From positions 30,571,610 to 30,635,609 of the forward strand of contig JARWKL010000004.1 of assembly GCA_029961685.1 (NCBI GenBank): a stretch of 64,000 nt of DNA. The letters run 5' to 3'. The notes beneath the pieces are model-generated. The model did not search any database, was not told the DNA's origin, and worked only from the letters and a program-made list of their open reading frames with translations. A program made the translations under genes and the position numbers. The DNA comes from Aristolochia californica. Its lineage: Eukaryota > Streptophyta > Magnoliopsida > Piperales > Aristolochiaceae. The first letter of the stretch is position 1. Each line of letters begins with the position of its first letter. This document shows, in pieces, positions 28,260-41,300 of this stretch.

Positions 28260-30915
28260 GACGAATGCAGAACCTAATATATAAAAACTAAAAAGAGTTT
28301 ACAATCCCTAAAAATTACAGAAACTTTTTAGATTTACCTCTCTCTACATTTTTTCCTTGTGCATTTTCATTATTGATGTATACTTTTTTCTTAAATCAAA
28401 ACTTGAGTCTTCACTTTCCCTTCATCTTGTAAAAAAAAAAAAAAAGATAAAAGGCAATTAGATCACAACAAAATAAAAATTTTAGAGTTTATGTATGGAA
28501 ATAACTTAAATAAATAAAAAAATGTAAGTAAAGAAAGTTTATTCACACACCACAAATGAACCCAAAATTTTTGCTATCCAAGTTTGGAAAATTCCACTAG
28601 TTCAACCCTAATAGCTCGGAATTTATGAGAAACAATTTTTTCTAAAAATGTTTTAAAAAATGGATATGCATACTTGAAACATGTTAAAGAAGAAAATCAC
28701 CTATGTATCTAAACCTTTTAAAGAGATTAACATTAAATTCTCAAGTGAACGTGCGGAGGGATAAATACCCGAGTCAAACAAGCCATTATTTTGCCCATTT
28801 ACAAAAAGCTGACCTAACGATCATAGATGATTGTAAAGTGATTTATCATGCGTAACGGACTATATTTTTGTAAGGAATGACTTATGGATTGGGAGTCAAC
28901 ACTCGGTTAAAAATCCCCCACCACCCTCTTCTCCTGAGGATTGCAGAACCTAATATGTTCAAACTAACAAGAGTTTAAAATCCCAAAAAATTACCGAAAG
29001 CTTTTGGAATTATCTCTCTCTACATTTGTACATTGTGTATTTCCAAACTTTTAGATGTATAATTTTTTCTTAAATCAAAACTTGAGTTTTCACTTTCCGT
29101 TCATCTCGTAAACAAAAAAAGAGAGATAAAAGGCTAATAGATCACAACAAAATGAAAATTTTAGAGTTTATGTATGGAGAGAATTCAAAGAAATAAACAA
29201 ATGTAAGTAAATAAAATTTATTCAGACACCACGAATGAACAAAAAATTTGTTATCCAAGTTTGGGAAATTCCACTAGTTCAACCCTAATAGCTTGGAATT
29301 TTATAAGAAAGAGATTTTTCTACAATTGTTTTAAAAAAAGTATATTCATGGTAGAAACATGTTAAAGATGCAAATGACCTAGCCATCCAAACCTTTTAAA
29401 GAGAATAACATTAAATTTTCAAGTGAACGTGCGGTGGGATATTTACCCGAGTGAAACAAGCCATTATTTTGCCCATTTACAAATAGCTGAGTTAATGATC
29501 ATATATGATTGTAAAGTGATTTATCATGCGCAATAGACTATATTTTTGTAAGGACTTACTTACGGATTTTGAGTCAACACTCAGTTATAAATTCCCCGCC
29601 TCCCCCTTTCCTGACGATTGCAAAACCTAGTATATAAAATCTAAAATGAGTTTACAATCCCTAAAAAGTACAAAAACATTTTGGAATTATTACTCTCTAC
29701 ATTTTTCAATTGCGCATTTCCATTTTAGTGGTTTACTTTTTTCTAAATTCAAAAGTTGCGTTTTCACTTTCCCTTTATCTCGTAAACAAAAAAAATATAA
29801 GAGGCAAAAAAATAAAAATAAAATAAAAATTCCAGAGTTTATGTATGGAAAGAATTTAAAGTAATAACAAATTTAAGTAAATAAAATTTATTCACCCACC
29901 ACAAAGGAACACAAAAGTTTCGTTATCCTAGTTTGGGAAATTTCACTAGTTCAAACCTAATTGCTTGGCATTTTATAAGAAAAAGACTTTTGTACACATG
30001 TTTTAAAAAATGGACATGCATGCTTTAAAGATGTTAAAGATGCATATAACCTTTGGATCCAAACCTTTTTAAGAGAGTAACATTAAATTCTCAAGTGAAC
30101 GTGCGGTGGGATAGTTACTCGAGTCAAACAAGCCATTATTTTGCCCATTTATAAAAAGGTGACCTAACCATCATAGATGATTGTAAAGTGATTTATCATG
30201 CGTAACAGGCTATATTTTTGTATGGAATTACTTATGTAGGGAGTCTACACTCAGTTAAAAATCCTTCGCCTCCCTTTTTCCCGACGATTGCAAAACCTGA
30301 TATATAAAAACTAAAAAGACTTTACAATCCCTAAAAATTACATAAACTTTTTGGAATTATCTCTCTCTACATTTGTGCATTGCGCATTTCTATTTTAGAT
30401 GTATACTTTTTTCTTAAATAAAATCTTGAGTTTTCACTTTCCCTACATCTTGTAACCAAAAAAAAAAGTAAAAGGCAAATAGATCATAGTAAAATGAAAA
30501 TTTTGGAGTTTATGTATGAAAAGAATTTAAAGAAATAAAAAATGTAATTAAAGAAAAAAATTTCACACACCATAAATGAACTCAAAATTTTTGTTATCCA
30601 AGTTTGGGAAATTCCACTTGTTCAACCCTAATAGCTTGGAATTTTAAAAGAAAGAAATTTTTTACACATGTTTTAAAAAAACTGATATGCATGCTTGAAA
30701 CATGTTAAAGATGCAAATAACCTATGGATCCAAACCTTTGAAAGAGAATAACATTAAATTCTCAAGTGAACGTGTGATGGGATATTTACCTGAGTCAAAC
30801 AAGTCATTATGTTGCCCGTTAACAAAATGGTGACCTAACAATCATAGATGATTGTAAAGTGATTTCCCATACGTAACAGGCTATATTTTTGTAAGGAATG
30901 ACTTATGGATTGGGA

Positions 30916-31195
30916 AAAATTGATACACATGCTTGAAACATGTTAAAGATGGAAATGACCTATGGATCCAATCCTTTTAAAGAGAATCACATTAAATTCT
31001 CAAGTGAACGTGCAGTGGGATATTTACCCGAGTCAAATAAGCCATTATTTTGCCCATTTACAAAAAGCTGACCTAATAATCATAGATGATTTTAAAGTGA
31101 TTTATGATGCGTAACATGCTATATTTTTGTAAGGAAGGACTTATGGTTTGGGAGTCAACACTTAGTTAAAAATCCCCGGCCTACCCTTTTTCCCG
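30916..31195 (+). repeat. Truncated satellite monomer, HOR marker copy 2
   Basis: Same deletion junction as at 27980 (TGGGAAAAATTGATACACAT), showing one deletion event later copied by array amplification. Confidence 0.85.
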
Positions 31196-33110
31196 ACGAT
31201 TGTAAAACCTGATATATAAAAACTAAAAAGAGTTTACAACACGTAAAAATTACAGACACTTTTTGGATTTATCTCTCTCTACATTTTTTCCTTGTGCATT
31301 TCCATTATTGATCTATACTTTTTTGTTAAATCAAAACTTGAGTTTAACTTTCCCTTCCTCAAGTTAAAAAAAACAATCTCAGGCAATTAGATCACAATAA
31401 AATGAAAATTTAAGAGTTTATATATGTAAAGAACTTAAAGCAATATAAAAATTTAATTAAAAATTCCACTAGTTCAACCCAAATAACTCGGAATTTATAA
31501 GAAAGAGATTTTTTTAAAAATGTTTTAAAAAATGGATATGCATACTTGAAACAGGTTAAAGAAGCAAATCACCTATGTATCACAACCTTTTAAAGAAATT
31601 AACATTAAATTCTCAAGTGAACGTGCAGAGGGATATTTACACGAGTCAAACGTGCCATTGTTTTTCCCATTTACAAAAAGGTGACCTAACGATCATAGAC
31701 GATTGTAAAGTGATTTATCATGCGTGACGGGCTATATTTTTGTAAGGAATGACTTATGGATTGGGAGTTAGCACTCGGATAAAAATCCCCCGCCTCCCCC
31801 TTTTCCTGACGATTGCAGAACCTGATATATTGAAACTAACAAGAGTTTACTATCCCTAAAAATTATAGAAACATTTTGGAATTATCACTCTCTACATTTG
31901 TGCATTGCGTATTTCCATTTTAGTTGTTTACTTTTTTCTAAATTCAAAAGTTGCGTTTTCACTTTCCCTTTATCTCGTAAACAAAAAAATAAATAAAAGG
32001 CAAAAAAATAAAAATGAAATGAAAATTCAAAAGTTTATGTATGGAAATAATTGAAAGAAATAACAAATGTAAGTAAAGAAAATTTATTCACCCACCATAA
32101 AAGAACACAAAAGTTTTGTTATCCTAGTTTGGGAAATTTCACAAGTTCAAACCTAATTGCTTGGTATTTTATAAGAAAGAGATTTTTTACACATGTTTTA
32201 AAAAATGGACATGCATGCTTTAAAAATTTTAAATATGCATATGACCTATGGATCCAAACCTTTTTAAGAGACTAGCATTAAATTCTCAAGTGAACGTGCG
32301 GTGGGATATTTACCCGAGTCAAACAAACCATTATTTTTGCCCATTTATAAAAAGCTGACCTAACCATCATAGACGATTGTAAAGTGATTTATCATGCGTA
32401 ACGGGCTATATTTTTGTATGGAATTACTTATGTCGGGAGTCTACACTCAGTTAAAAATCCTTCGCCTCCCTTTTTCCCGACGATTGCAAATCCTGATATA
32501 TAAAAACTAAAAAGACTTTACAATCCCTAAAAATTACATAAACTTTTTGGAATTATCTCTCTCTACATTTGTGCATTGTGCATTTCTATTTTAGATGTAT
32601 ACTTTTTTCTTAAATAAAAACTTGAGTTTTCACCGTTCCTACATCTCGTAAAAAAATAAAAAATAAAAGGCAAATAGATCACAGTAAAATAAAAATTTTG
32701 GAGTTTATGCATGGAAAGAATTTAAAGAAATAAAAAATGTAATTAAAGAAAAAAAATTCACACACCATAAATGAACTCAAAATTTTTGTTATCCAAGTTT
32801 TGGAAATTCCACTTGTTCAACCCTAATAGCTTGGAATTTTAAAAGAAAGAGATTTTTCTACACATGTTTTAAAAACAATGATATGCATGCTTGAAACATG
32901 TTAAAGATGCAAATGACCTATGGATCCAAACCTTTTAAAGATAATAACATTAAATTCTCAAGTGAACGTGCGGTGGGATATTTACCCGAGTCAAACTTGT
33001 CATTATGTTGCCCGTTAGCAAAATGGTGACCAAACAATCATAGGTGATTGTAAAGTGATTTCCCATACGTAAAGGCTATATTTTTGTAAGGAATGACTTA
33101 TGGATTGGGA

Positions 33111-33390
33111 AAAATTGATACACATGCTTGAAACATGTTAAAGAGGCAAATGACCTACGGATCCAATCCTTTTAAAGAGAATCACATTAAATTCTCAAGT
33201 GAACGTGCAGTGGGACATTTAACCAAGTCAAACAATCCATTATTTTGCCCATTTACAAAAAGCTGACCTAATAATCATAGATGCTTGTAAAGTGATTAAT
33301 GATGCATAACATGCTATATTTTTGTAAGGAAGGACTTATGGTTTGGGAGTCAACACTCAGTTAAACATCCCCGATCTCCCCCTTCTCCCA
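33111..33390 (+). repeat. Truncated satellite monomer, HOR marker copy 3
   Basis: Same junction again. It is followed by the same Q-like monomer with CTTGTGCATTTCCATTAATG. Confidence 0.85.
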
Positions 33391-35366
33391 ACGATTGTAA
33401 AACTTGATATATAAAAACTAAAAAGAGTTTACACTCTGTAAAAATTAAAAACACTTTTTGGATTTATTTCTATCTACATTTTTGTCTTGTGCATTTCCAT
33501 TAATGATCTATACTTTTTTTTTAAATCAAAACTTGAGTTTTCACTTTTCCTTCTTCTTGTACAAAAAAACGATATAAGGCAATTAGATCATAAAAAAATG
33601 AAAATTTTATATTTTATGTATGTAAAGAACTTAAAGAAATATAAAAATGTAATTAAATAAAATTTATTCACACACCACAAATGAACACAAAAGTTTTGTT
33701 ATCCAAGTTTGGAAAATTCCACAAGTTCAATCCAAATAGCTCAGACTTTATAAGAAAAAGATTTTTCTACAAATGTTTTAAAAAAGGGATATGCTTACTT
33801 GAAACATGTTAAAGAAGCAAATCACCTATGTATCAAAACCTTTTAAAGAGATTAACATTAAATTCTCAAGTGAACGTGCGGAGGGATATTTACACGAGTC
33901 ATACAAGCCATTTTTTGCCCATTTACAAAAAGGTGACCTAACGATCATAGATGATTGTAAAGTGATTTATCATGCGTAACGGGCTATATTTTTTTAAGGA
34001 ATGACTTATGGATTGGGAGTCAACACTCGGTTAAAAATCCCCCGCCTCCCTTTTTTCCTGACAATTGCAAAACATGATATATTAAAACTAACAAGAGTTT
34101 ACTATCCCTAAAAATTATAGAAAATTTTTGGAATTAAAACTCTCTAAATTTGTGCATTGCGTATTTCCATTTTAGTTGTTTACTTTTTTCTAAATTCAAA
34201 AGTTGCGTTTTCACTTTCCCTTTATCTCGTAAACAAAAATAATATAAAAGGAAAAAAACTAAAAATAAAATGAAAATTCCAGAGTTTATGTATGGAAAGA
34301 ATTTAAAGCAATAACAAATGTAAGTAAAGAAAATTTATTCACCCACCATAAAGGTACACAAAAGTTTTGTTATCCTAGTTTGTGAAATTTCACTAGTTCA
34401 AACCTAATTGCTTGGTATTTTATAAGAAAGAGATTTTTGTACACATGTTTTAAAAAATGGACATGCATGCTTTAAATATGTTAAATATGCTTATGACCTA
34501 TGGATCCAAACCTTTTTAACAGACTAACATGAAATTCTCAAGTGAACGTGCGGTGGGATATTTACCCGAGTCAAACAAGCCATTATTTTTCCCATTTATA
34601 AAAAGCTGACCTTACCATCATAGATGATTGTAAAGGGATTTATCATGCGTAACGGGCTATATTTTTGTATGGAATTACTTATGTAGGGAGTCTACACTCA
34701 ATTAAAAATTATTCGCCTCCCTTTTTTCCCGATGATTGCAAAACTTGATATATAAAAACTAAAAAGACTTTACAATCCCTAAAAATTACAGAAAATTTTT
34801 GGAATTATATCTCTCTACATTTGTGCATTGCGCATTTCCATTTGAGATGTATACTTTTTTCTTAAATAAAAACTTGAGTTTTCACTTTTCCTACATCTCG
34901 TAAACAAAAAATAAAAATAAAGGCAAATAGATCATAGTAAAATGAAAATTTTTGAGTTTATGTGTGGAAAGAATTTAAAACAATAATAAATTTAAATAAA
35001 GAAAAAAAATTTCACACACCATAACTGAACTCAAAATGTTTGTTATCCAAGTTTGGGAAATTCCACTTGTTCAACCCTAATAGCTTGGAATTTTAAAAGA
35101 AAGAAATTTTTCTACACATGTTTTAAAAAAACTGATATGCATGCTTCAAACATGTTAAAGATGCAAATGACCTATGGATCCAAACCTTTTAAAAAAGAAT
35201 AACATTAAATTCTCAAGTGAACATGCGGTGGGATATTTACCCAAGCCAAACAAGTCATTATGTTGCCTGTTAACAAAATGGTGACCAAACAATCATAGAT
35301 GATTGTAAAGTGATTTCCCATACGTAACGGGCTATTTTTTTGGAAGGAATGACTTATGGATTTGGA

Positions 35367-35646
35367 AAAATTGATACACATGCTTGAACCATGTTAAAGA
35401 TGCAAATGAGCTATGGATCAAATCCTTTTAAAGAGAATCACATTAAATTCTCAAGTGAACGTGTAGTGGGATTTTTACCCGAGTCAAACAAGCCATTATT
35501 TTGCCTATTTATAAAAATCTGACCTAATAATCATAGATGATTGTAAAGTGATTTATCATGCGTAACATGCTATATTTTTGTAAGGAAGGACTTATGGTTT
35601 GGGAGTCAACACTTAGTTAAGAATCCCTGGCCTCCCCCTTTTCCCT
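35367..35646 (+). repeat. Truncated satellite monomer, HOR marker copy 4
   Basis: Same junction with TTTGGAAAAATTGATACACA. It is the last copy seen; the marker does not recur after 36.3 kb. Confidence 0.85.
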
Positions 35647-38026
35647 ATGATTGTAAAACCTGATATATTAAAACAAAAAAGAGTTTACTATCCGTAAAAA
35701 TTACAGACACTTTTTGGATTTATCTCTCTCTACAATTTTGCCTTGTGCATTTCCTTTCTTGATCTATACTCTTTTGTTAAATCAAAACTTGAGTTTTCAC
35801 TTTCCCTTCCTCTTGTAAAAAAAATGATATAAGGCAATTAGATCACAACAAAATGAAAATTTTAGAGTTTATGTATGTAAAGAACTCAAAGCAAAATAAA
35901 AAGGTATTTAAATAAAATCTATTCACACACCACAAATGAACACAAAAGTTTTGTTATCCAAGTTTGGAAAATTCCACTAGTTCAACCCAAATAGCTTGGA
36001 ATTTATAAGAAAGAGATGTTTCTACAAATGTTTTAAAAAATGGATATGCATAGTTGAAACATGTTCAAGAATCAAATCACCTATGTATCAAAACCTTTTA
36101 AAGAGATTAACATTAAATTCTCAAGTGAACGTGCGGAGGGATATTTACACATGTTAAACAAGCCATTATTTGCCCATTTAAAAAAAGGTCACCTAACGAT
36201 CATAGATGATTGCAAAGGGATTTATCATGCGTAACGGGCTATATTTTTGTAAGGAATGACTTATGGATTGGGAGTCAACACTCAGTTAAAAATCCCCCGC
36301 CTCCCCCTTTTCCTGACGATTGCAGAACCTGATATATTAAAACTAACAAGAGTTTACTATCCCTAAAAATTATAGAAAGTTCTTGGAATTATATCTCTCT
36401 AAATTTGTACATTGTGTATTTCATTTTTAGATGTATACTTTTTTCTTAAATCAAAAGTTGATTTTTTACTTTCCCTTCATCTCGTAAACAAAAAAAAGAG
36501 ATAAATGGCAAATAGATCACAACAAAATGAAAATTTTAGAGTACATGTATGGTGAGAATTTAAAGCAATAAACAAATATAAGTAAATAAAATTTATTCAG
36601 ACACCACAATTGAACAAAAAAGTTTTGTTATCCAAGTTTGGGAAATTCCACTAGTTCAACCCTATTAGCTCGGAATTTTATAAGAAAGAGTTTTTATACA
36701 ATTGTTTTAAAAAATGGATATGCATGCTAGAAACATGTTAAAGATGCAAATGACCTATCGATCCAAACCTTTTAAAGAGTATAACATTAAATTCTCTAGT
36801 GAACGTGCGATGGGATATTTACCAGAGTCAAACTAGCCATTAATTTGCCCATTTACCAAAAAACTGACCTAACAATCATAGATGATTGTAAAGTGATTTA
36901 TCATGTGTAACGGTCCATTTTTTTGTAAGGAATGACATATTGATTGGGAGTCAACACTCAGTTAAAAATTCACCTCCTCCACCTTTTCCCGACGATTATA
37001 AAAACAAAAAAGAGTTGACAATCCCTAAAAATTACTGACACTTTTTGGAATTATCTATCTATACATTTTTGCATTTTGCATTTCCATTTTAGATGTATAC
37101 TTTTTTATTAAATCAAAACTAGATTTTTCACTTTCCGTTCATCTCATCAACAAAATAATGAGATAAAAGGCAAAAAGATCACAACAAAATAAAAATTTTA
37201 GAGTTTATGTGTGGAAAGAATTTAAAACAATAAACAAATGTTAGTAAAGAAAATTTATTCACACACAACAAATGAACACAAAATGTTTTTTATCCAAGTT
37301 TGAGAAATTTCACTAGTAAAACCCTAATAGCTTGGAATTTTATAAGAAAGAGATTTTTCTACACATGTTTTAAAAAATGGATATGCATGTTTGAAACATG
37401 TTAAAGATGCAAATGACCTATGGATCCAAACCTTTAAAGAGATTAGCATTAAATTCTGAAGTGAACGTGCGGATGGATATTTATTCAAGTCGAGAAAGCC
37501 ATTACTTTTCCCATTTAAAAAAAATCTGACTTAAAGATCATGGATGATTGTAAAGTGATTAATCATGTGTAACGGGCTATATTTTTGTAAGGAATGACTT
37601 ATGGATTCAGAGTCAACACTCAGTTAAAAATCACCTGACGATTGCAGAATCTGATATATAAAAAGTTAAAAGATTTTACAATCCCTAAAATTTATAGACA
37701 CTTTTTGGAATTATCTCTTCCTACAATTGTGCATTGTGCATTTCCATTTTAGATGTCTACTTTTTTCTTAAATCAAAACTTGAGTTTTCACTTTCCCTTC
37801 ATCTCGTAAAAAAAAAAAAAAAAAGATAAAAGACAAATAGAGCGCAAAACAATGAAAAATTGTAGAGTTTATGTAAGGAATGAATTTAAAGCAAAAAACA
37901 AACGTAAGTAAAGAAAATTTATTCACACACCACAAATGAGCACAAAAGTTTTGCTATCAAAGTATGGGAAATTCCACTAGCTCACCCCCAATAGCTCGGA
38001 ATTTTATAAGAAAGAGATTTTTCTAC

Positions 38027-38065
38027 ACATGTTTTAAAAAATGGATATGCATGCTTGAAACATGT
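38027..38065. other. Conserved dyad with ATGCAT centre (representative copy)
   Basis: ACATGTTT (38027-38034) and AAACATGT (38058-38065) are perfect reverse complements. Extending to TTTTAA/TTGAAA gives an 11-bp stem with one mismatch. Between them lies ATGGATATGCATGC with the palindrome ATGCAT. The same arrangement is present in nearly every monomer of both subfamilies, for example 392-429 in block I, making it one of the best-kept segments of the repeat. A binding site or cruciform is possible; neither is shown by sequence alone. Confidence 0.7.
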
Positions 38066-38314
38066 TAAAGATGCAAATGACCTATGGATCCAAACCTTTC
38101 AAAGAGAATAACATTAAATTCCCAAGTGAATGTGCGGTGGGATATTTAACCGAGTCAAACAAGCCATTATTTTGCTCATTTAACAAAAGCTGACCTAACA
38201 ATCATAGATGATTGGAAAGTGATTTACATTGCGTAACTGGCAATATTTTTGTAAGGAATGACTTATGGATAGGGAGTCAACACTCAGTTTAAAAAATCCT
38301 CCCTTCCCCCACAT

Positions 38315-38332
38315 CCCCCCCCCCCCCCCCCC
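38315..38332 (+). repeat. Homopolymer C18 in satellite C-box
   Basis: Eighteen C residues between CCTTCCCCCACAT and TCCTCTTTCTCCCC, in the C-box that ends monomer P. Confidence 0.9.
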
Positions 38333-41300
38333 TCCTCTTTCTCCCCTTTTCCCGACGATTGCATAACCTAATATATAAACTAAAAAGAGTTTACAATTCC
38401 TAAAAATTACAGACACTTTTTGGAATTATCTCTCTCTACATTTGTACATTGTGCATTTTAATTTTAGATGAGTACTTTTTTCTTAAATCAAAGCTTGAGT
38501 TTTCACTTTCCCATCATCTCTTAAAACAAAAAAAGATAAAAGGCAAAAAGATCACTACAAAATGAAACTTTTAGAGTTTTATTATGAAAAGAATTCAAAG
38601 CAATAAACAAATGTAAGTAAATAAAATTTATTCACACACCACAAATGAACACAAAAGTTTTGTTATCCAAGTTGGGGAAGTTCCACTAGATCAACCTCAA
38701 AAGCTTGGAATTTTATAAGAAAGTGATTTTCTACACATTTTTGAAAAAATGGATATGTGTGCTTGAAATATGTTAAAGATGCAAATGACCTATGGATCCA
38801 ATCCTTTTAAAGAGAATAACATTAAATTCTCAAGTGAATGTGCGATGGGATATTTACCCGAGTCAAACAAGCCATTAGTTTGCCCATATACAAAAAGTTA
38901 ACCTAGCGATCATAGATGATTGTAAAGTGATTTATCTAGCGTAACAGGCCAAATTTTTGTAAGGAATGACTTATGGATTGGGAGGCAACACTCAATTAAA
39001 AATCCCCCGCCTCCCCCTTTACCTGACGATTGCAGAACCTGATATATAAAAATTAAAAGCAGTTTACAATCCGTAAAAATTACAGACACTTTTTGGAATT
39101 ATCTCTCTCTACATTTGTGCATTGTGCTTTTCCATTTTAGATGTATACTTTTTTCTTACATCAAAACTTGAGTTTTCACTTTCCTTTCATCTCGTAAACA
39201 AAAAAAAAAAAGAGATAAAAGGCCAATAGATCACAACAAAATGAAAATTTTAGAATTTATGAATGGAAAAAATTTAAAGAAATAAACAAATGTAAGTAAA
39301 GAAAATTTATTCACACACCACGAATGAACACAAAAGTTTTGTTATCCAAATTTGGGAAATTTCACTAGTTCAACCCTAATAGCTCGGAATTTTATAAGAA
39401 AGAGATTTTTCTACACATGTTTTAAAAAAATGGTATGCATGCTTGAAACATGTTAAAGATGCAAGTGACCAATGGATCCAACCCTTTTAAAGAGAATAAC
39501 TTGAAATTCTAAACTAAACTTGCGGTGGGATATTTACCCGAGTCAAACAAGCCATTATTTTGCCTATTTTCAAAAAGCTGACCTAATGATCATAGATGAT
39601 TTTAAAGTGATTTATCATGTGTAATAGGGTATATTTTTTTAAGGAATGACTTATGGATTGGGAGTCTACACTCAGTACAAATTCCCCCACCTCCCTTTTT
39701 TGCGACGATTGCAGAACCTGATATATAAAAACTAAAAAGAGTTTACAATCCCTAAAGATTACAGACACTTTTCTAAATTACCACTCTCTACATTTGTGCA
39801 TTGGGCATTTCTATTTTAGATGTATACTTTTTTCTTAAATCAAAACTTGAGTTTTCACTTTCCCTTCATCTCGTAAACAAAAAAAAGAGATAAAAGGCAA
39901 ATAGATCACAACAAAATGAAAATTTTAGAATTTATGTATGGAAAGAATTAAAAGCAATAAAAAAATTTTATTAAAGAAAATTTATTAACACACCACAAAT
40001 GAACACAAAAGTTTTGTTATCCAAGTTTGGGAAATTCCACTAGTACAACCAAAATAACTCAGAATTTTATAAGAAAGAGATTTTACTACACATGTTTTGA
40101 AAAATGGATATGCATGCTTTAAACAAGTTAAAGATGCAAATGACCTATGGATCCAAACATTTTAAAGATAATAACATTAAACTCTCAAGTGAACATGTTG
40201 TGGGATATTTACTTGAGTCAAACATGCCATTTTTTTGCCCATTTACAAAAAGTTGACCCAACAATCATAGATGATTTTAAAGTGATTTATCATGCATAAT
40301 GGGCTATATTTTTGCAAGGAATGACTTAAGGATTAGGAGTCCACCCTCAGTTAAAAATCCCCCACCTCCCCCTTTTCCCGACAATTGCATAACCTGATAT
40401 ATAAAAAATAAAAAAGAGTTTACAATCCCTAAAAATTGTAGACACTTTTTGGAATTATCTCTCTCTACATTTGTGCATTGTGCATTTCCATCTTACATGT
40501 ATACTTTTTTCTTCAATCAAAACTTGAGTTTTCACTTTCCCTTCATCTCTTAAAACAAAAAAAAGAGATAAAAGGCAAATAGATCACAACAAAATGAAAA
40601 TTTTAGAGTTCATGTATGGAAATAATTTAAAGCAATAAACAAACATATGTAAAGAAAATTTATTCACTCACCAAAAATGAACACAAAAGTTTTGTTGTCC
40701 AAGTTTGGGAAATTCCACTTGTTCAACCCTAATAGCTTGGAATTTTATTAGAAAGACATTTTTCTACACATGTTTTAAAAAATGGATATGCATGCTTGAG
40801 AGATGTTGAAGAAGAAAATGACCTATGGATTGAAACCATTTAAAGAGAATATATTAAATTCTCAAGTGAACGTGCAGTGGGATATTTACCCGAGTCAAAC
40901 AAGCCATTATTTTGCCCTTTTACATAAAGCTAACCTAACGATCATAGATGATTGTAAAGTTATTTATCAAGCGTAACGGGCAATATTTTTGGAAGGACTG
41001 ACTTATGGCTTGAGAGTCAACACTCAGCTAAAAATCCACCACCTCCCCCTTTTCCCTATGATTGCAGATCTAGATATATAAAAACTAAAAAGAGTTTACG
41101 ATCCCTAAAAATTACAGACACTTTTTTGAATTACCTCTCTCTACATTTGTGCATTGTGCATTTCCATTATAGATGTATACTTTTTTCTTAAATCAAAACT
41201 TGAGTTTTCACTTTCCTTCATCTCGAAAACAAAAAAAAAAAGAGATAAAAGGCAAATAGATCACAACAAAATGAAAATTTTAGAATTTATTATGGATAGA

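Larger units (their letters stand above)
27347..36317 (+). repeat. Higher-order repeat of 2.2-2.9 kb with truncated monomer
   Basis: A distinctive junction, TGGGAAAAATT(G)ATACACATGC, recurs at about 27980, 30915, 33110 and 35366. Successive gaps are about 2935, 2195 and 2256 bp. The basic unit is three full monomers plus a truncated one of about 280 bp. Other markers move with it: TTGCGTTTTCACTTTCCC at about 29757, 31950 and 34205, and TTCCTTGTGCATTT at about 28350 and 31290. The first unit has one extra full monomer. In the later units a chimeric monomer combines the start of one of these (GATATATT-AAACTAACAAGAG) with the end of the other (TTGCGTTTTC). Confidence 0.85.
37637..40380 (+). repeat. 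Four-monomer group P-Q-R-S, copy 1
   Basis: Starts with a shortened box (AAAAATCACCTGACGATTGC). P has CACCCCCAATAGCTCGG and ends in the C18 tract. Q has GGGGAAGTTCCACTAGATC and ATATGTGTGCTTGAAA. R has ATTCTAAACTAAACTTGCGG and TTTTCAAAAAGCTGACC. S has ACACTTTTCTAAATTACC, ATTAACACACC and GTTTTGAAAAATGG. These private marks recur in the same order near 53.4-55.1 kb. Confidence 0.65.
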
